A stretch of 64,000 bases of DNA from NCBI RefSeq assembly GCF_001667185.1, contig NZ_LZIC01000038.1, forward strand, positions 1 through 64,000, in the 5' to 3' direction. A program made the position numbers and the translations under genes. The stretch comes from Mycobacterium sp. 852002-50816_SCH5313054-b. GTDB lineage: Bacteria; Actinomycetota; Actinomycetes; Mycobacteriales; Mycobacteriaceae. This document shows, piece by piece, positions 1 through 8,389 of the stretch. Positions within the stretch are counted from its first letter, which is position 1, and each line of letters starts with the position of its first letter. The notes below the pieces were generated by a model. The model ran no database searches, was not told the origin of the DNA, and saw only the letters and a program-made list of their open reading frames with translations.

Positions 1-629
1 CCGCCGTTCCCGCCGTTGCCGGCGGTGGAGAAGCCGCCGGCGCCGCCCGCGCCGCCGGCGCCGAACAGCGCGCCGGCCCCGCCGTTACCGCCGTTTCCGC
101 CGACGGGACCCGACCAGCCGGCGCCGCCCGCGCCGGCGGAGCCGAGCAGCCCCGCGGCCCCGCCGTTGCCGCCGTTGGGGTGGCCGGCGCCACCGGAGCC
201 CCCGCTACCGCCGTTGCCGATCAGGATGCCGGCGTTCCCGCCGTTGGCCCCGGTGCCCGGGGCCCCGTTGGCGCCGTTGCCGATCAGCGGGCGCCCGAAC
301 AGCGCTTCCGTCGGCGCGTTCATGGCGTCCAGCAGGGTCTGCTGGACGTTGGCGGCCTCGGCGCTGACGTACGAGGCCCCGCCCGCGCTCAAGGTCTGCA
401 CGAACTGGTCATGGAACGCCGCCGCCTGGGCGCCCAGCGCGTGAAAGTCCAGCGCCTGGCTGGAAAACAGCGAGGCGACCGCTACGGACACCTCGTCGGC
501 GCCCGCGGCCAGCACCCGCGTCGTCGAGGCCGCCGCGGCCGCGCGGGCCGCGCTCAGCGTGGTACCGATGCCGGACAAGTCCGAAGCCGCCGCCCCCAGC
601 GCCTCCGGTGCAGTGATCACAAATGACAT
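1..629 (-). CDS. PE_PGRS family protein (3' end outside window)
   Basis: The reading frame opens with ATG at 629 and runs off the left edge without a stop, so only about 209 residues are visible. The first ~95 residues form a PE domain: it begins [15 protein letters not shown] and contains [18 protein letters not shown], the usual end of the helical hairpin. From about residue 110 the chain becomes Gly/Ala/Asn-rich with repeated GGNGG and GAGGAGG units, the PGRS signature. PE_PGRS proteins are typically exported by ESX-5 and found at the cell surface, mainly in slow-growing mycobacteria. GAAAGG lies just upstream of the ATG. The specific role is unknown. It diverges from the gene at 729 across 99 bp. 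Confidence 0.9.
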   Translation of the reverse strand, partial: MSFVITAPEALGAAASDLSGIGTTLSAARAAAAASTTRVLAAGADEVSVAVASLFSSQALDFHALGAQAAAFHDQFVQTLSAGGASYVSAEAANVQQTLLDAMNAPTEALFGRPLIGNGANGAPGTGANGGNAGILIGNGGSGGSGGAGHPNGGNGGAAGLLGSAGAGGAGWSGPVGGNGGNGGAGALFGAGGAGGAGGFSTAGNGGNG

Positions 630-728
630 TCCCCCGCACCTTTCGTCAGCTCGTAGGACGGACGTTATCGCTACGGCGGGGTCGGCGCAGTGGATCAACC
701 TGTCCGGGCCGCCGGGTAGCCTGGCCGC

Positions 729-1484
729 GTGGACTATGCCGCGGCGTTCCTCGACGAGAACCGGGCGTTTGCCGAGCTTTTCCGCGACGTCGACGACGCG
801 ACGCCGGTGCCGACGTGCCCGGGCTGGACCCTCACCCAGCTGTTGCGCCATGTCGGGCGCGGTGACCGCTGGGCGGCGCAGATCGTGCGCGACCGGCTCG
901 ATCAGTACCTCGACCCGCGGACAGTGGAAGGCGGCAAGCCGCCGCCGGATCCCGCCGACGCGATCTCGTGGCTGCAGCGCGGCGCGCAGCGGCTGGTCGA
1001 CGCGGTCGAGTTGTCGGGCGTGGAAACACCGGTGTGGACATTCCTCGGGACGCGCCCGGCGAACTGGTGGGTTCGGCGGCGGCTGCACGAGACGGCGGTG
1101 CACCGCGCCGACGCCGCCCTCGCGATCGGCACCGAATTCACCCTCGACGCGGAGATCGCGGCCGACGCGATCACGGAATGGCTTGAACGGGTGGCGATTC
1201 AGGCCGGCAGCGAGGGGGCGCCGCTGCCGCTCGAGGCCGGCGACACCCTGCACCTGCACGCCACCGATCCGGGCCTGGGTGACGCCGGCGAATGGACGAT
1301 GCGCGTGGACGGCGGCGCCATCACCTGGTCGCACGACCATGGCAAGGGCAGCGCGGCGCTGCGCGGCGGCGCCACCGAGTTGCTGCTGGCGATCGTTCGC
1401 CGGGTCCCGGTGGCCGACACCGGTATCCAACTGTTCGGCGATGACGCCGTGTGGCAAAAATGGCTGGACCGTACGCCGTTATAA
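729..1484 (+). CDS. Maleylpyruvate isomerase/DinB-fold (MDMPI) family protein
   Basis: A 251-residue protein starting with GTG. The N-terminal half (about 1-150) has the four-helix MDMPI/DinB layout, with [20 protein letters not shown] near residues 28-47; the His there corresponds to a metal-ligand position of this fold. The C-terminal ~100 residues match the MDMPI C-terminal domain, with HLHATDPG and a short strand-rich end. Family members include mycothiol-dependent enzymes, but most mycobacterial copies have no assigned reaction. I recognise it as the counterpart of M. tuberculosis Rv0332 by position two genes before rmlA. No strong ribosome site is visible upstream. Confidence 0.8.
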   Translation: MDYAAAFLDENRAFAELFRDVDDATPVPTCPGWTLTQLLRHVGRGDRWAAQIVRDRLDQYLDPRTVEGGKPPPDPADAISWLQRGAQRLVDAVELSGVETPVWTFLGTRPANWWVRRRLHETAVHRADAALAIGTEFTLDAEIAADAITEWLERVAIQAGSEGAPLPLEAGDTLHLHATDPGLGDAGEWTMRVDGGAITWSHDHGKGSAALRGGATELLLAIVRRVPVADTGIQLFGDDAVWQKWLDRTPL

Positions 1485-1512
1485 CTCGGGTCGACACGGT
1501 ACCTTGCTGACC

Positions 1513-1881
1513 ATGACCACATCGGAGATCGCCACCGTTCTGGCGTGGCACGACGCCCTCAATGCCTCCGACATGGCGACGTTGGAGGCGCTGTCCAGCG
1601 ACGACATCGAGATCGGCGACGCCCACGGGGCCGCCCAGGGCCATGAGGCGCTGCGCAGGTGGGCCGATTCCCACCGAGGCACGGCGGAGCCCGGCCGGAT
1701 GTATGTGCACGACGGCGTCGTGGTCGTCGAACAGAAGGTCAGCACCCCGGACGGGGGCGTCACCAACGCCGCGTCGGCGTTCCGGGTGGTCCACGATCAT
1801 GTCACCGCGGTGTTCCGGCACGAGAATCTGGCCGCGGCGCTGGCGGCCACCGAAGTCACCGAGGCCGACCTCGTCAATTAG
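1513..1881 (+). CDS. SnoaL-like (NTF2-fold) protein
   Basis: A 122-residue protein starting at ATG 1513. An upstream in-frame extension exists but overlaps the previous gene and is rejected. [28 protein letters not shown] followed by [11 protein letters not shown] is the typical N-terminal part of SnoaL/NTF2-like proteins: a helix, a short acidic turn and the first strand of the cone-shaped barrel. Such proteins bind small hydrophobic ligands or act as isomerases or cyclases; no substrate can be given here. It lies 28 bp after the MDMPI-type gene and 22 bp before rmlA, so the three are probably cotranscribed. It sits where Rv0333 does in M. tuberculosis. Confidence 0.75.
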   Translation: MTTSEIATVLAWHDALNASDMATLEALSSDDIEIGDAHGAAQGHEALRRWADSHRGTAEPGRMYVHDGVVVVEQKVSTPDGGVTNAASAFRVVHDHVTAVFRHENLAAALAATEVTEADLVN

Positions 1882-1903
1882 CCGCCGAAGAGGAGAGGCA
1901 TTC

Positions 1904-2773
1904 ATGCGCGGGATCATCCTGGCGGGCGGATCGGGCACCCGCCTGCATCCGATCACCATCGGCATCAGCAAACAGCTGCTGCCGGTCTACGACAAACCGA
2001 TGATCTACTACCCGCTGTCCACGCTGATGATGGCCGGCATCCGAGACATCCTGGTGATCACCACTCCGCACGACGCGGCCGGCTTCGAGCGGCTGCTCGG
2101 CGACGGCTCGCAATTCGGCATCAACCTCAGCTACATCCAGCAGGCCCAACCCGAAGGCCTGGCACAGGCTTTCGTGCTCGGCGCCAAACACCTCGGCAAC
2201 GAATCGGCGGCGTTGGTGTTGGGCGACAACATCTTCTACGGCCCGGGCCTGGGCACCAGCCTGAGTCGCTTCCAAAACATAAGCGGCGGAGCGATTTTCG
2301 CTTATTGGGTGGCGAACCCGTCGGCCTACGGCGTCGTCGAGTTCTCCGACGACGGCATGGCGCTGTCGCTGGAGGAGAAGCCGGCCACGCCGAAGTCGCA
2401 ATACGCGGTGCCGGGCCTGTACTTCTACGACAACGACGTGATCGAGATCGCCAAGAACTTGAAGAAGTCGGCGCGCGGTGAATACGAGATCACCGAGGTC
2501 AACCAGATCTACCTCAACCGGGGCCGGCTGTCGGTCGAGGTGATGGCCCGCGGGACGGCGTGGCTGGACACGGGCACCTTCGACTCGCTGCTGGACGCCA
2601 GCGACTACGTCCGCACGCTGGAACGGCGGCAGGGGCTCAAGGTCAGCGTTCCCGAGGAAATCGCGTGGTTGCAGGGCTGGATCACCGACGAGCAGCTGAC
2701 CGAACGGGCCCGGACCCTGGTCAAGTCGGGTTACGGCGACTACCTGTTGGGGCTGTTGGAACAGCGGCGCTGA
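1904..2773 (+). CDS. rmlA: Glucose-1-phosphate thymidylyltransferase RmlA
   Basis: A 289-residue enzyme of normal family length. It makes dTDP-glucose from dTTP and glucose-1-phosphate, the first step toward dTDP-rhamnose, the linker sugar between arabinogalactan and peptidoglycan. The nucleotide-binding loop [11 protein letters not shown] is at residues 8-18, followed by [25 protein letters not shown] and GTAWLDTGT are further family signatures. The start ATG follows GAAGAGGAGAGG. The 3' end overlaps the convergent YibE/F gene by 53 bp. Identification is firm. Confidence 0.97.
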   Translation: MRGIILAGGSGTRLHPITIGISKQLLPVYDKPMIYYPLSTLMMAGIRDILVITTPHDAAGFERLLGDGSQFGINLSYIQQAQPEGLAQAFVLGAKHLGNESAALVLGDNIFYGPGLGTSLSRFQNISGGAIFAYWVANPSAYGVVEFSDDGMALSLEEKPATPKSQYAVPGLYFYDNDVIEIAKNLKKSARGEYEITEVNQIYLNRGRLSVEVMARGTAWLDTGTFDSLLDASDYVRTLERRQGLKVSVPEEIAWLQGWITDEQLTERARTLVKSGYGDYLLGLLEQRR

Positions 2774-4001
2774 CCTGGGTCGGTTCCGAAGCGGGTTTGG
2801 CGAGCACCGCCGCGATCCCCGTGGTCAACGGCACCGACAGCGCCAGCGCGATGCCGCCCACCGCCGAGCGGGCGAGCTCGATGGCGACGCTCTCACTGGT
2901 CAGCACGTCAGTCAGCGAGCGGTTGGAGACGCTGAACAGCAGCAGCAACGGCAGCGACGTGCCGGCGTAGGCCAGCACCAGCGTGTAGACCGTGCTGGCG
3001 ATGTGGTCGCGGCCCACCCGGATGGCGCCCAGGAAAACCGCCCGCCGCGAGCCGCCGAGGTGGGCGAGCTCGAATACCGTCGACGCCTGGGTCACGGTCA
3101 CGTCGTTGAGCACACCCAGCGACCCGATGATGAACCCGACCAGCAGCAGCCCGCTGATCGACACGTTGCCCAGATATGCGGAGACCTGGCCGTTCTGGTC
3201 GTCCGACAGACCGGTGAGATGCGCCAGATCGACTGCGGCCCAGGATAATCCGGCTGCCAGCAGCAACGCCGACAGGGTGCCCAGCAGGGCGGCGCTGGTG
3301 CGCAGATTGACCCCGTGGGCGAGGTAGATCACCGCGTACAGGATTGCCGCGGACGCCACCAGCGCCACCGGGACGGCCGGCGCGCCGTCGCGCAGCGCGG
3401 GCAGCAGGAACACCACCAGCACCAGGAATGCGACCACGATGCCGACCAGCGCGAGCAGCCCGCGCCAGCGGGCCACCGCGACGATCACCACCGCGAACGC
3501 GACCGCGAGGGCGACCAGCTGCCAGCCGCGCTCGAAGTCATAGAAGGCGTAGCTGGTCGTGCCCTGCTCGTCGACCTGCCGGACGAGCCGGACGCGATCA
3601 GCCGGCGCGAAGTGCGGTTGTCCCGGTCCCGGCGAAGACTCCAACAGCGTCTTGGCGCCGGCGTTCGGCCCGGAATCGATGGCGATCAACGTCTGGGTGC
3701 ACCGCCCGGCGCCGGGGACCGCCGGTTGGGGTGCCGTGGTGAGCACCTGGCCCGCGGACGCGCTGCCACAGTCGGCCAGGGCGCTGGACAGCACGTGCCC
3801 GCGCTGGGTGCTCACCGCGCCCCCGGCGGCGTTCTGGAAGGGCATCGGGATGTCGACGTGCTGGCGGCTCGGCCAGAGCAGCACCGCACCGGCGATCACG
3901 CCCACACCGATGGCGACCAGCAGCCCCACGACGATCTTGGCGGGCAGCGGGCCAAGCGGAGACGGGCCCCCGGACAGGCTGTGCGAGTGCGAGTGGGTCA
4001 C
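2721..4001 (-). CDS. YibE/F family membrane protein
   Basis: A 426-residue multi-pass membrane protein. One membrane segment (about 22-45) precedes an extracytoplasmic region of ~110 residues containing two Cys (ADCGSAS and GAGRCTQT). About six further segments follow, beginning with [34 protein letters not shown] and the Gly/Leu-rich C-terminal helices are the YibE/F signature. The N-terminus is His-rich ([10 protein letters not shown]), which could bind metal. Function is not established; a transport role is often suggested for the family. Its last 53 bases overlap the convergent end of rmlA, so both reading frames use the same DNA. Confidence 0.85.
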   Translation of the reverse strand: MTHSHSHSLSGGPSPLGPLPAKIVVGLLVAIGVGVIAGAVLLWPSRQHVDIPMPFQNAAGGAVSTQRGHVLSSALADCGSASAGQVLTTAPQPAVPGAGRCTQTLIAIDSGPNAGAKTLLESSPGPGQPHFAPADRVRLVRQVDEQGTTSYAFYDFERGWQLVALAVAFAVVIVAVARWRGLLALVGIVVAFLVLVVFLLPALRDGAPAVPVALVASAAILYAVIYLAHGVNLRTSAALLGTLSALLLAAGLSWAAVDLAHLTGLSDDQNGQVSAYLGNVSISGLLLVGFIIGSLGVLNDVTVTQASTVFELAHLGGSRRAVFLGAIRVGRDHIASTVYTLVLAYAGTSLPLLLLFSVSNRSLTDVLTSESVAIELARSAVGGIALALSVPLTTGIAAVLAKPASEPTQVSAAVPTAPTGSRRNPT

Positions 4002-4032
4002 CCGGTCGAGGGTAGAGGGCGCCGCTGCGGGC

Positions 4033-5295
4033 TTACTGCCGATAACCGGTCAGGAAGTTGCCCAGCCGCTCGATCGCGGCGGCGAGGTCGCGGGACCACG
4101 GCAGCGTCACGATGCGCAGGTGATCGGGCTCGGGCCAGTTGAATCCGGTGCCCTGGGTCACCAGGATCTTCTCGGACAACAGCAGCTCGAGGACCAGTTG
4201 CTCGTCGTCGGCGATGTCGTACACCTCGGGGTCCAACCGGGGAAACGCGTACAGCGCGCCCTCGGGCTTGACGCAGGACACGCCCGGGATCTCGTTGAGC
4301 TTGGTCCAGGCGACGTCGCGCTGCTCGAGCAGCCGGCCGCCGGGAAGGACCAGGTCCTCGATGCTCTGATGGCCGCCGAGGGCGACCTGGATCGCGTGCT
4401 GCGCGGGAACGTTGGGGCACAACCGCATGTTGGCCAGCAGGCTGATTCCCTCGATGAAGCTGCTGGCGTGGTCCTTGGGGCCGGTGATGGCCAGCCAGCC
4501 GGCCCGATAGCCGGCGACCCGGTACGCCTTCGACAGGCCGTTGAAGGTCAGGCACAGCATGTCGGGCGCGAGCGAGGCCACGTTGATGTGCTTGGCGTCG
4601 TCGTAGAGGATCTTGTCGTAGATCTCGTCGGCGAGCAGGAGCAGCTGATGCTTGCGCGCCAATTCGACCATCTGGGTGAGGATTTCGCGACTGTAGACCG
4701 CGCCGGTCGGGTTGTTGGGATTGATCACGACCAGCGCCTTGGTGCGCTCGGTGATCTTGGATTCCAGGTCGGCGATGTTGGGCTGCCAACCCTCGGTCTC
4801 GTCGCACAGATAATGCACGGGGGTGCCGCCCGCCAGCGACGTCGACGCCGTCCACAGCGGGTAGTCGGGCGCCGGGATCAACACCTGATCGCCGTTGTCC
4901 AGCAGGGCTTGCAGCGTCATCGTGATCAGCTCGGAGCACCCGTTGCCCAGGAAGACGTCGTCGACGTCGAACCGGGGGAAGCCCTCGACCAACTCATAGC
5001 GGGTGACCACCGCGCGCCGGGCGGGCAGGATGCCCTGCGAATCCGAGTAGCCCTGGGCGTAGGGCAGCGCCTGGATCATGTCGCGCATGATCACGTCGGG
5101 GGCCTCGAAGCCGAACGGCGCCGGGTTGCCGATGTTGAGCTTGAGGATGCGGTGTCCCTCGGCTTCCAGCCGCGCGGCGTGCTGGTGCACCGGGCCGCGG
5201 ATCTCGTACAGGACGTCCTGGAGCTTGGACGACTGCGCGAACGTCCGCTGCCGGTGATGACCGACGGCGTGCACGGGCAGCTGGTGGGTAGTCAC
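4033..5295 (-). CDS. aspC: Class I/II aminotransferase, AlaT/AspC type
   Basis: A 420-residue PLP enzyme of fold type I, starting with GTG. It matches the M. tuberculosis Rv0337c gene annotated aspC; its sequence type is closest to alanine aminotransferase AlaT. LNIGNPAPFGFEAPD (substrate loop), NGCSELITM, INPNNPTGAVYS, ADEIYDKILYDD and SKAYRVAGYRAGW (PLP-binding lysine near residue 252) are all present in order. The reaction would be amino transfer among glutamate, pyruvate or oxaloacetate in the cytoplasm; specificity cannot be fixed from sequence. It lies 31 bp upstream of the YibE/F gene and 56 bp downstream of the Fe-S reductase gene, all on the minus strand. Confidence 0.9.
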   Translation of the reverse strand: MTTHQLPVHAVGHHRQRTFAQSSKLQDVLYEIRGPVHQHAARLEAEGHRILKLNIGNPAPFGFEAPDVIMRDMIQALPYAQGYSDSQGILPARRAVVTRYELVEGFPRFDVDDVFLGNGCSELITMTLQALLDNGDQVLIPAPDYPLWTASTSLAGGTPVHYLCDETEGWQPNIADLESKITERTKALVVINPNNPTGAVYSREILTQMVELARKHQLLLLADEIYDKILYDDAKHINVASLAPDMLCLTFNGLSKAYRVAGYRAGWLAITGPKDHASSFIEGISLLANMRLCPNVPAQHAIQVALGGHQSIEDLVLPGGRLLEQRDVAWTKLNEIPGVSCVKPEGALYAFPRLDPEVYDIADDEQLVLELLLSEKILVTQGTGFNWPEPDHLRIVTLPWSRDLAAAIERLGNFLTGYRQ

Positions 5296-5351
5296 GTCAC
5301 CTATCGTGCCATTGTTGTCCAGCGAAATTTGCTGACAGCATCAATTTGTGA

Positions 5352-8267
5352 TCAACGTTTGCCCGGGGGGCGAGCGCCACGGGCGATGCCCAGCCCCTTC
5401 ACGGGCGGCGCGGGCTTTGCTGCGTCGCCGTCGGACTGCGTGGCAGGCTCCGGTGTGGGCTCGGCTTTCGCCTCGGGCTGCCCGGCGGGCTGGGCCTCGG
5501 CCGGTTCCGCCTTTTCCGCAGCCGCGGGCGCTGCCGGTGCCGCCTTCTTGGCGCCGGGCCGCTTGGCGCCGGCGGCGATGCCCAGCCCCTTGACCGGCGC
5601 GGCCGGTGCTTTGGGTTCCTCAGCCGGCGCGGCCTCCGCGGCCGGGGCCTCGGCGGGTGCTTCGGTCGCCTTGGCGGCGGCCGCGGGTGCCGCCGGTGCG
5701 GCTTTCTTGGCACCGGGTCGCTTGGCGCCGCCCGCGATGCCCAGCCCCTTGACGGGCGCGGCTGGAGCCTTGGCTTCCTCGGCCGCGGGAGCTTTGGCCT
5801 CGGCGGCAGGTGCGGCCGCGGGCGCGGCTTTCTTGGCCCCGGGTCGCTTGGCGCCGCCGGCGATGCCCAACCCCTTGGCGGGGGCGGCCGTCGTGGCCTT
5901 CGCCGGTTCCGCGGCCTTGGCGGGCGCGGGCTCCTCGGCCTTGGCAGGCGCCTCCGCGGGCGCGGTCGCGGCCTCGGCCTTGGGCGCCGCCTTGGGCTTT
6001 TCGGCGGCCCGCTTCTCGGCTTCCCTTGCGGCCGTGCCCTTTTCGGGCAGGGTCGCCTTGTCGTACTCGAGCGACGCGAGGAGTATCTGCGCCACGTCGA
6101 GCACCTCGACGCCGCTGCGACCCGCTTCCTCCTGCCGGTCGTTGACGCCGTCGGTGACCATCACCCGGCAGAACGGGCAGCCGGTGGCGATCGTGGCGGC
6201 GTTGGTGGCCAGCGCCTCGTCGACGCGTTCGTGGTTGATCCGCTTGCCGATGTGCTCTTCCATCCACATGCGGGCACCGCCGGCGCCGCAGCAGAAGCTG
6301 CGCTCGGCGTGGCGCGGCATCTCGGTGAGGTTGGCCCCCGCGGCGCCGATCAGTTCCCGGGGCGCCTCGTACACCTTGTTGTGCCGGCCCAGGTAGCAGG
6401 GGTCGTGATAGGTGATGTCCTGCGACACCGGCGTGATCGGCACCAGCTTCTTGTCGCGCACCAGCCGGTTGAGCAGCTGGGTGTGGTGCAGCACGGTGTA
6501 GTTGGAGCCCAGCTGCCGGTATTCCTTGCCGAGGGTGTTGAAGCAGTGCGGGCAGGTCACCACGATCTTGCGGTCGACGGTCTCCACGCCCTCGAAGACG
6601 CCGTCCAGGGTCTCGACGGCCTGGGCGGCCAGCTGCTGGAACAGGAACTCGTTGCCCGACCGGCGCGCGGAGTCGCCGTTGCAGGACTCGCCGGTGCCCA
6701 GCACCAGGTACTGCACGCCGGCGATGGCCAGCAACTCGGCGACGGCCTTGGTGGTCTTCTTCGCCTTGTCGTCGTAGGCGCCCGCGCAGCCCACCCAGAA
6801 CAGGTACTCGAAGCCGTCGAAGCTGTCGACGTCCTCGCCGTAGACCGGGACGTCGAAGTCCACCTCGGCGATCCAGTTGGTCCGGTCGGAGGCGTTCTGC
6901 CCCCACGGATTGCCTTTGGTCTCAAGGTTTTTGAACAGCACCGACAGCTCGGAGGGGAACTCCGACTCCATCATCACCTGGTAGCGGCGCATGTCGACGA
7001 TGTGATCGATGTGCTCGATGTCCACCGGGCACTGCTCGACGCAGGCGCCGCAGGTCACACAGGACCACAGCACGTCGGGGTCGATGACGCCGCCCTGTTC
7101 TTCGGTACCGACCAGCGGGCGGGTGGCCTGCGCCGGTCCCGAGCCCATGACGCGGCCGAAGCCCGACTCCGGGACGTGGTGCTCCTCGGCGTGCTTCTCG
7201 CCGGCCAGTTCCTCGCCGATCCCGCCCTCGGGCGTGTTCTCGGCGGGGGTCTCCTTGTCGCCGAGGATGTACGGCGCCTTGGCCATCCAGTGGTCACGCA
7301 GATCCATGATGACGAGCTTGGGCGACAACGGCTTTCCGGTGTTCCAGGCCGGACACTGCGACTGGCAACGCCCGCATTCGGTGCAGGTGGCGAAGTCGAG
7401 CATCCCCTTCCAGCTGAAGTCCTCGATCTTGCCGCGCCCGAATTCCGCGTCGTCGGGCGGGTTTTCGAAGTCGATCGGCTTGCCGTCGGCCTCGATCGGC
7501 AGCAGCGGGCCGAGCCCGTCGGGCAGCCGCTTGAAGATGACGTTGATGGGCGCGGTGAAGATGTGCAGGTGCTTGGAGTGCAGCACGATGATCAGGAACG
7601 CCAGCATGACCGCGATGTGCAGCAGCAGGGCCGTCGTTTCGATGATCTCGTTGGCGGGTTGGCCGAGCGGGCGCAGGATCGCGCCGAACAGCTGCGATAG
7701 GAACGCGCCCTTGCCGTAGGGCAGCGTGCCGTTGTTCACCGCCGACCCGCGGACGAACACATAGGTCAAGATGACGTTGAAGATCATGAACAGCACCAGC
7801 CAGGCGCCGCCGGTGTGCGAGCCGTAGAACCGCGACGAGCGGCCGATCTCACGCGGGCTGCGCGTCAGCCGGATGATCGCGAACGTGGTGATGCCGAGGA
7901 AGACGGCGGTGGCGAAGAAGTCCTGCAGGAAGCCCAGCGCGTCCCAGCGCCCGATGATCGGGATGTGGAAGTTGTCCTGGAACAGCAGCCCGTAGGCCTC
8001 GATGTAGACCGTGAGCAGGATGAAGAATCCCCACATGGTGAAGAAGTGCGCCAAGCCGGGAATGGACCACTTCAGCAGCCGGCGCTGGCCGAAGACCTCG
8101 GCGATCTCCGTCCAGAGCCGCCTGCCGACGTCGTCGGTGTGCCCCGGGGCCGGTGTCCCGGAAGTGACCAGCTTGAACAGGAAAAGGACCCGCCGCGCGG
8201 CGAAGGCGAGCACGAACAGCGTCATGCCCATGCCCACGATCAGTCTGATGAGCATCTGCGTGGTCAC
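5352..8267 (-). CDS. Membrane iron-sulfur oxidoreductase with heterodisulfide-reductase CCG domains (Rv0338c-like)
   Basis: A 971-residue protein. About five membrane segments occupy residues 1-240. Two [4Fe-4S] motifs follow: CTECGRCQSQCPAW near 292-306 and CVTCGACVEQCPVD near 402-415. Two cysteine-rich CCG-type regions then contain CPHCFNTLG and SFCCGAGG (near 656). The arrangement resembles a fused respiratory b-type subunit plus GlpC/HdrB-like reductase, passing electrons between the quinone pool and an unknown donor or acceptor. The last ~230 residues are low-complexity Ala/Pro/Lys/Glu with four copies of a GLGIA-x-GAKRPGAKK unit. The start GTG at 8267 follows GGGGAGAG. It is upstream of aspC on the same strand. 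The counterpart in M. tuberculosis is reported essential, by memory. Confidence 0.9.
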   Translation of the reverse strand: MTTQMLIRLIVGMGMTLFVLAFAARRVLFLFKLVTSGTPAPGHTDDVGRRLWTEIAEVFGQRRLLKWSIPGLAHFFTMWGFFILLTVYIEAYGLLFQDNFHIPIIGRWDALGFLQDFFATAVFLGITTFAIIRLTRSPREIGRSSRFYGSHTGGAWLVLFMIFNVILTYVFVRGSAVNNGTLPYGKGAFLSQLFGAILRPLGQPANEIIETTALLLHIAVMLAFLIIVLHSKHLHIFTAPINVIFKRLPDGLGPLLPIEADGKPIDFENPPDDAEFGRGKIEDFSWKGMLDFATCTECGRCQSQCPAWNTGKPLSPKLVIMDLRDHWMAKAPYILGDKETPAENTPEGGIGEELAGEKHAEEHHVPESGFGRVMGSGPAQATRPLVGTEEQGGVIDPDVLWSCVTCGACVEQCPVDIEHIDHIVDMRRYQVMMESEFPSELSVLFKNLETKGNPWGQNASDRTNWIAEVDFDVPVYGEDVDSFDGFEYLFWVGCAGAYDDKAKKTTKAVAELLAIAGVQYLVLGTGESCNGDSARRSGNEFLFQQLAAQAVETLDGVFEGVETVDRKIVVTCPHCFNTLGKEYRQLGSNYTVLHHTQLLNRLVRDKKLVPITPVSQDITYHDPCYLGRHNKVYEAPRELIGAAGANLTEMPRHAERSFCCGAGGARMWMEEHIGKRINHERVDEALATNAATIATGCPFCRVMVTDGVNDRQEEAGRSGVEVLDVAQILLASLEYDKATLPEKGTAAREAEKRAAEKPKAAPKAEAATAPAEAPAKAEEPAPAKAAEPAKATTAAPAKGLGIAGGAKRPGAKKAAPAAAPAAEAKAPAAEEAKAPAAPVKGLGIAGGAKRPGAKKAAPAAPAAAAKATEAPAEAPAAEAAPAEEPKAPAAPVKGLGIAAGAKRPGAKKAAPAAPAAAEKAEPAEAQPAGQPEAKAEPTPEPATQSDGDAAKPAPPVKGLGIARGARPPGKR
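5364..5886 (-). repeat. Four in-gene repeats encoding a GLGIA/KRPGAKK unit
   Basis: Four copies of a roughly 45-50 bp unit lie inside the 3' end of the Fe-S reductase gene, at about 5364-5407, 5551-5600, 5708-5760 and 5837-5886. Each encodes KGLGIA followed by a basic GAKRPGAKK-like stretch; the last copy (C-terminus) ends RGARPPGKR. They are separated by Ala/Glu/Pro spacers of unequal length. The copies could recombine and change tail length between strains. Confidence 0.8.
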
Positions 8268-8389
8268 AAAAACTCTCCCCGATGCATAGTTACTTAGCCT
8301 GCTCCGTTTGCCGATCAGCCCTGCTCATAGTTACATCTCCGCCGCTGACGGCGCGAGAAAGGCTGCCCTAACTTACTGCCCGGGCCGCG

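Noticed and set aside
409..639. Minus-strand frame of 76 codons at the PE_PGRS start
   Set aside because: It is a shifted frame over the PE domain. The true frame starts [12 protein letters not shown] at 629 and runs off the window.
559..1512. Long upstream extension of the SnoaL-like frame
   Set aside because: The extension is Arg/Ser/Thr-rich shadow sequence over the MDMPI gene. The real start is ATG 1513.
3559..6396. Very long plus-strand frame of 945 codons
   Set aside because: It is antisense to aspC, the Fe-S reductase and the YibE/F gene, with low-complexity composition and no recognisable domain. High GC produces such frames.
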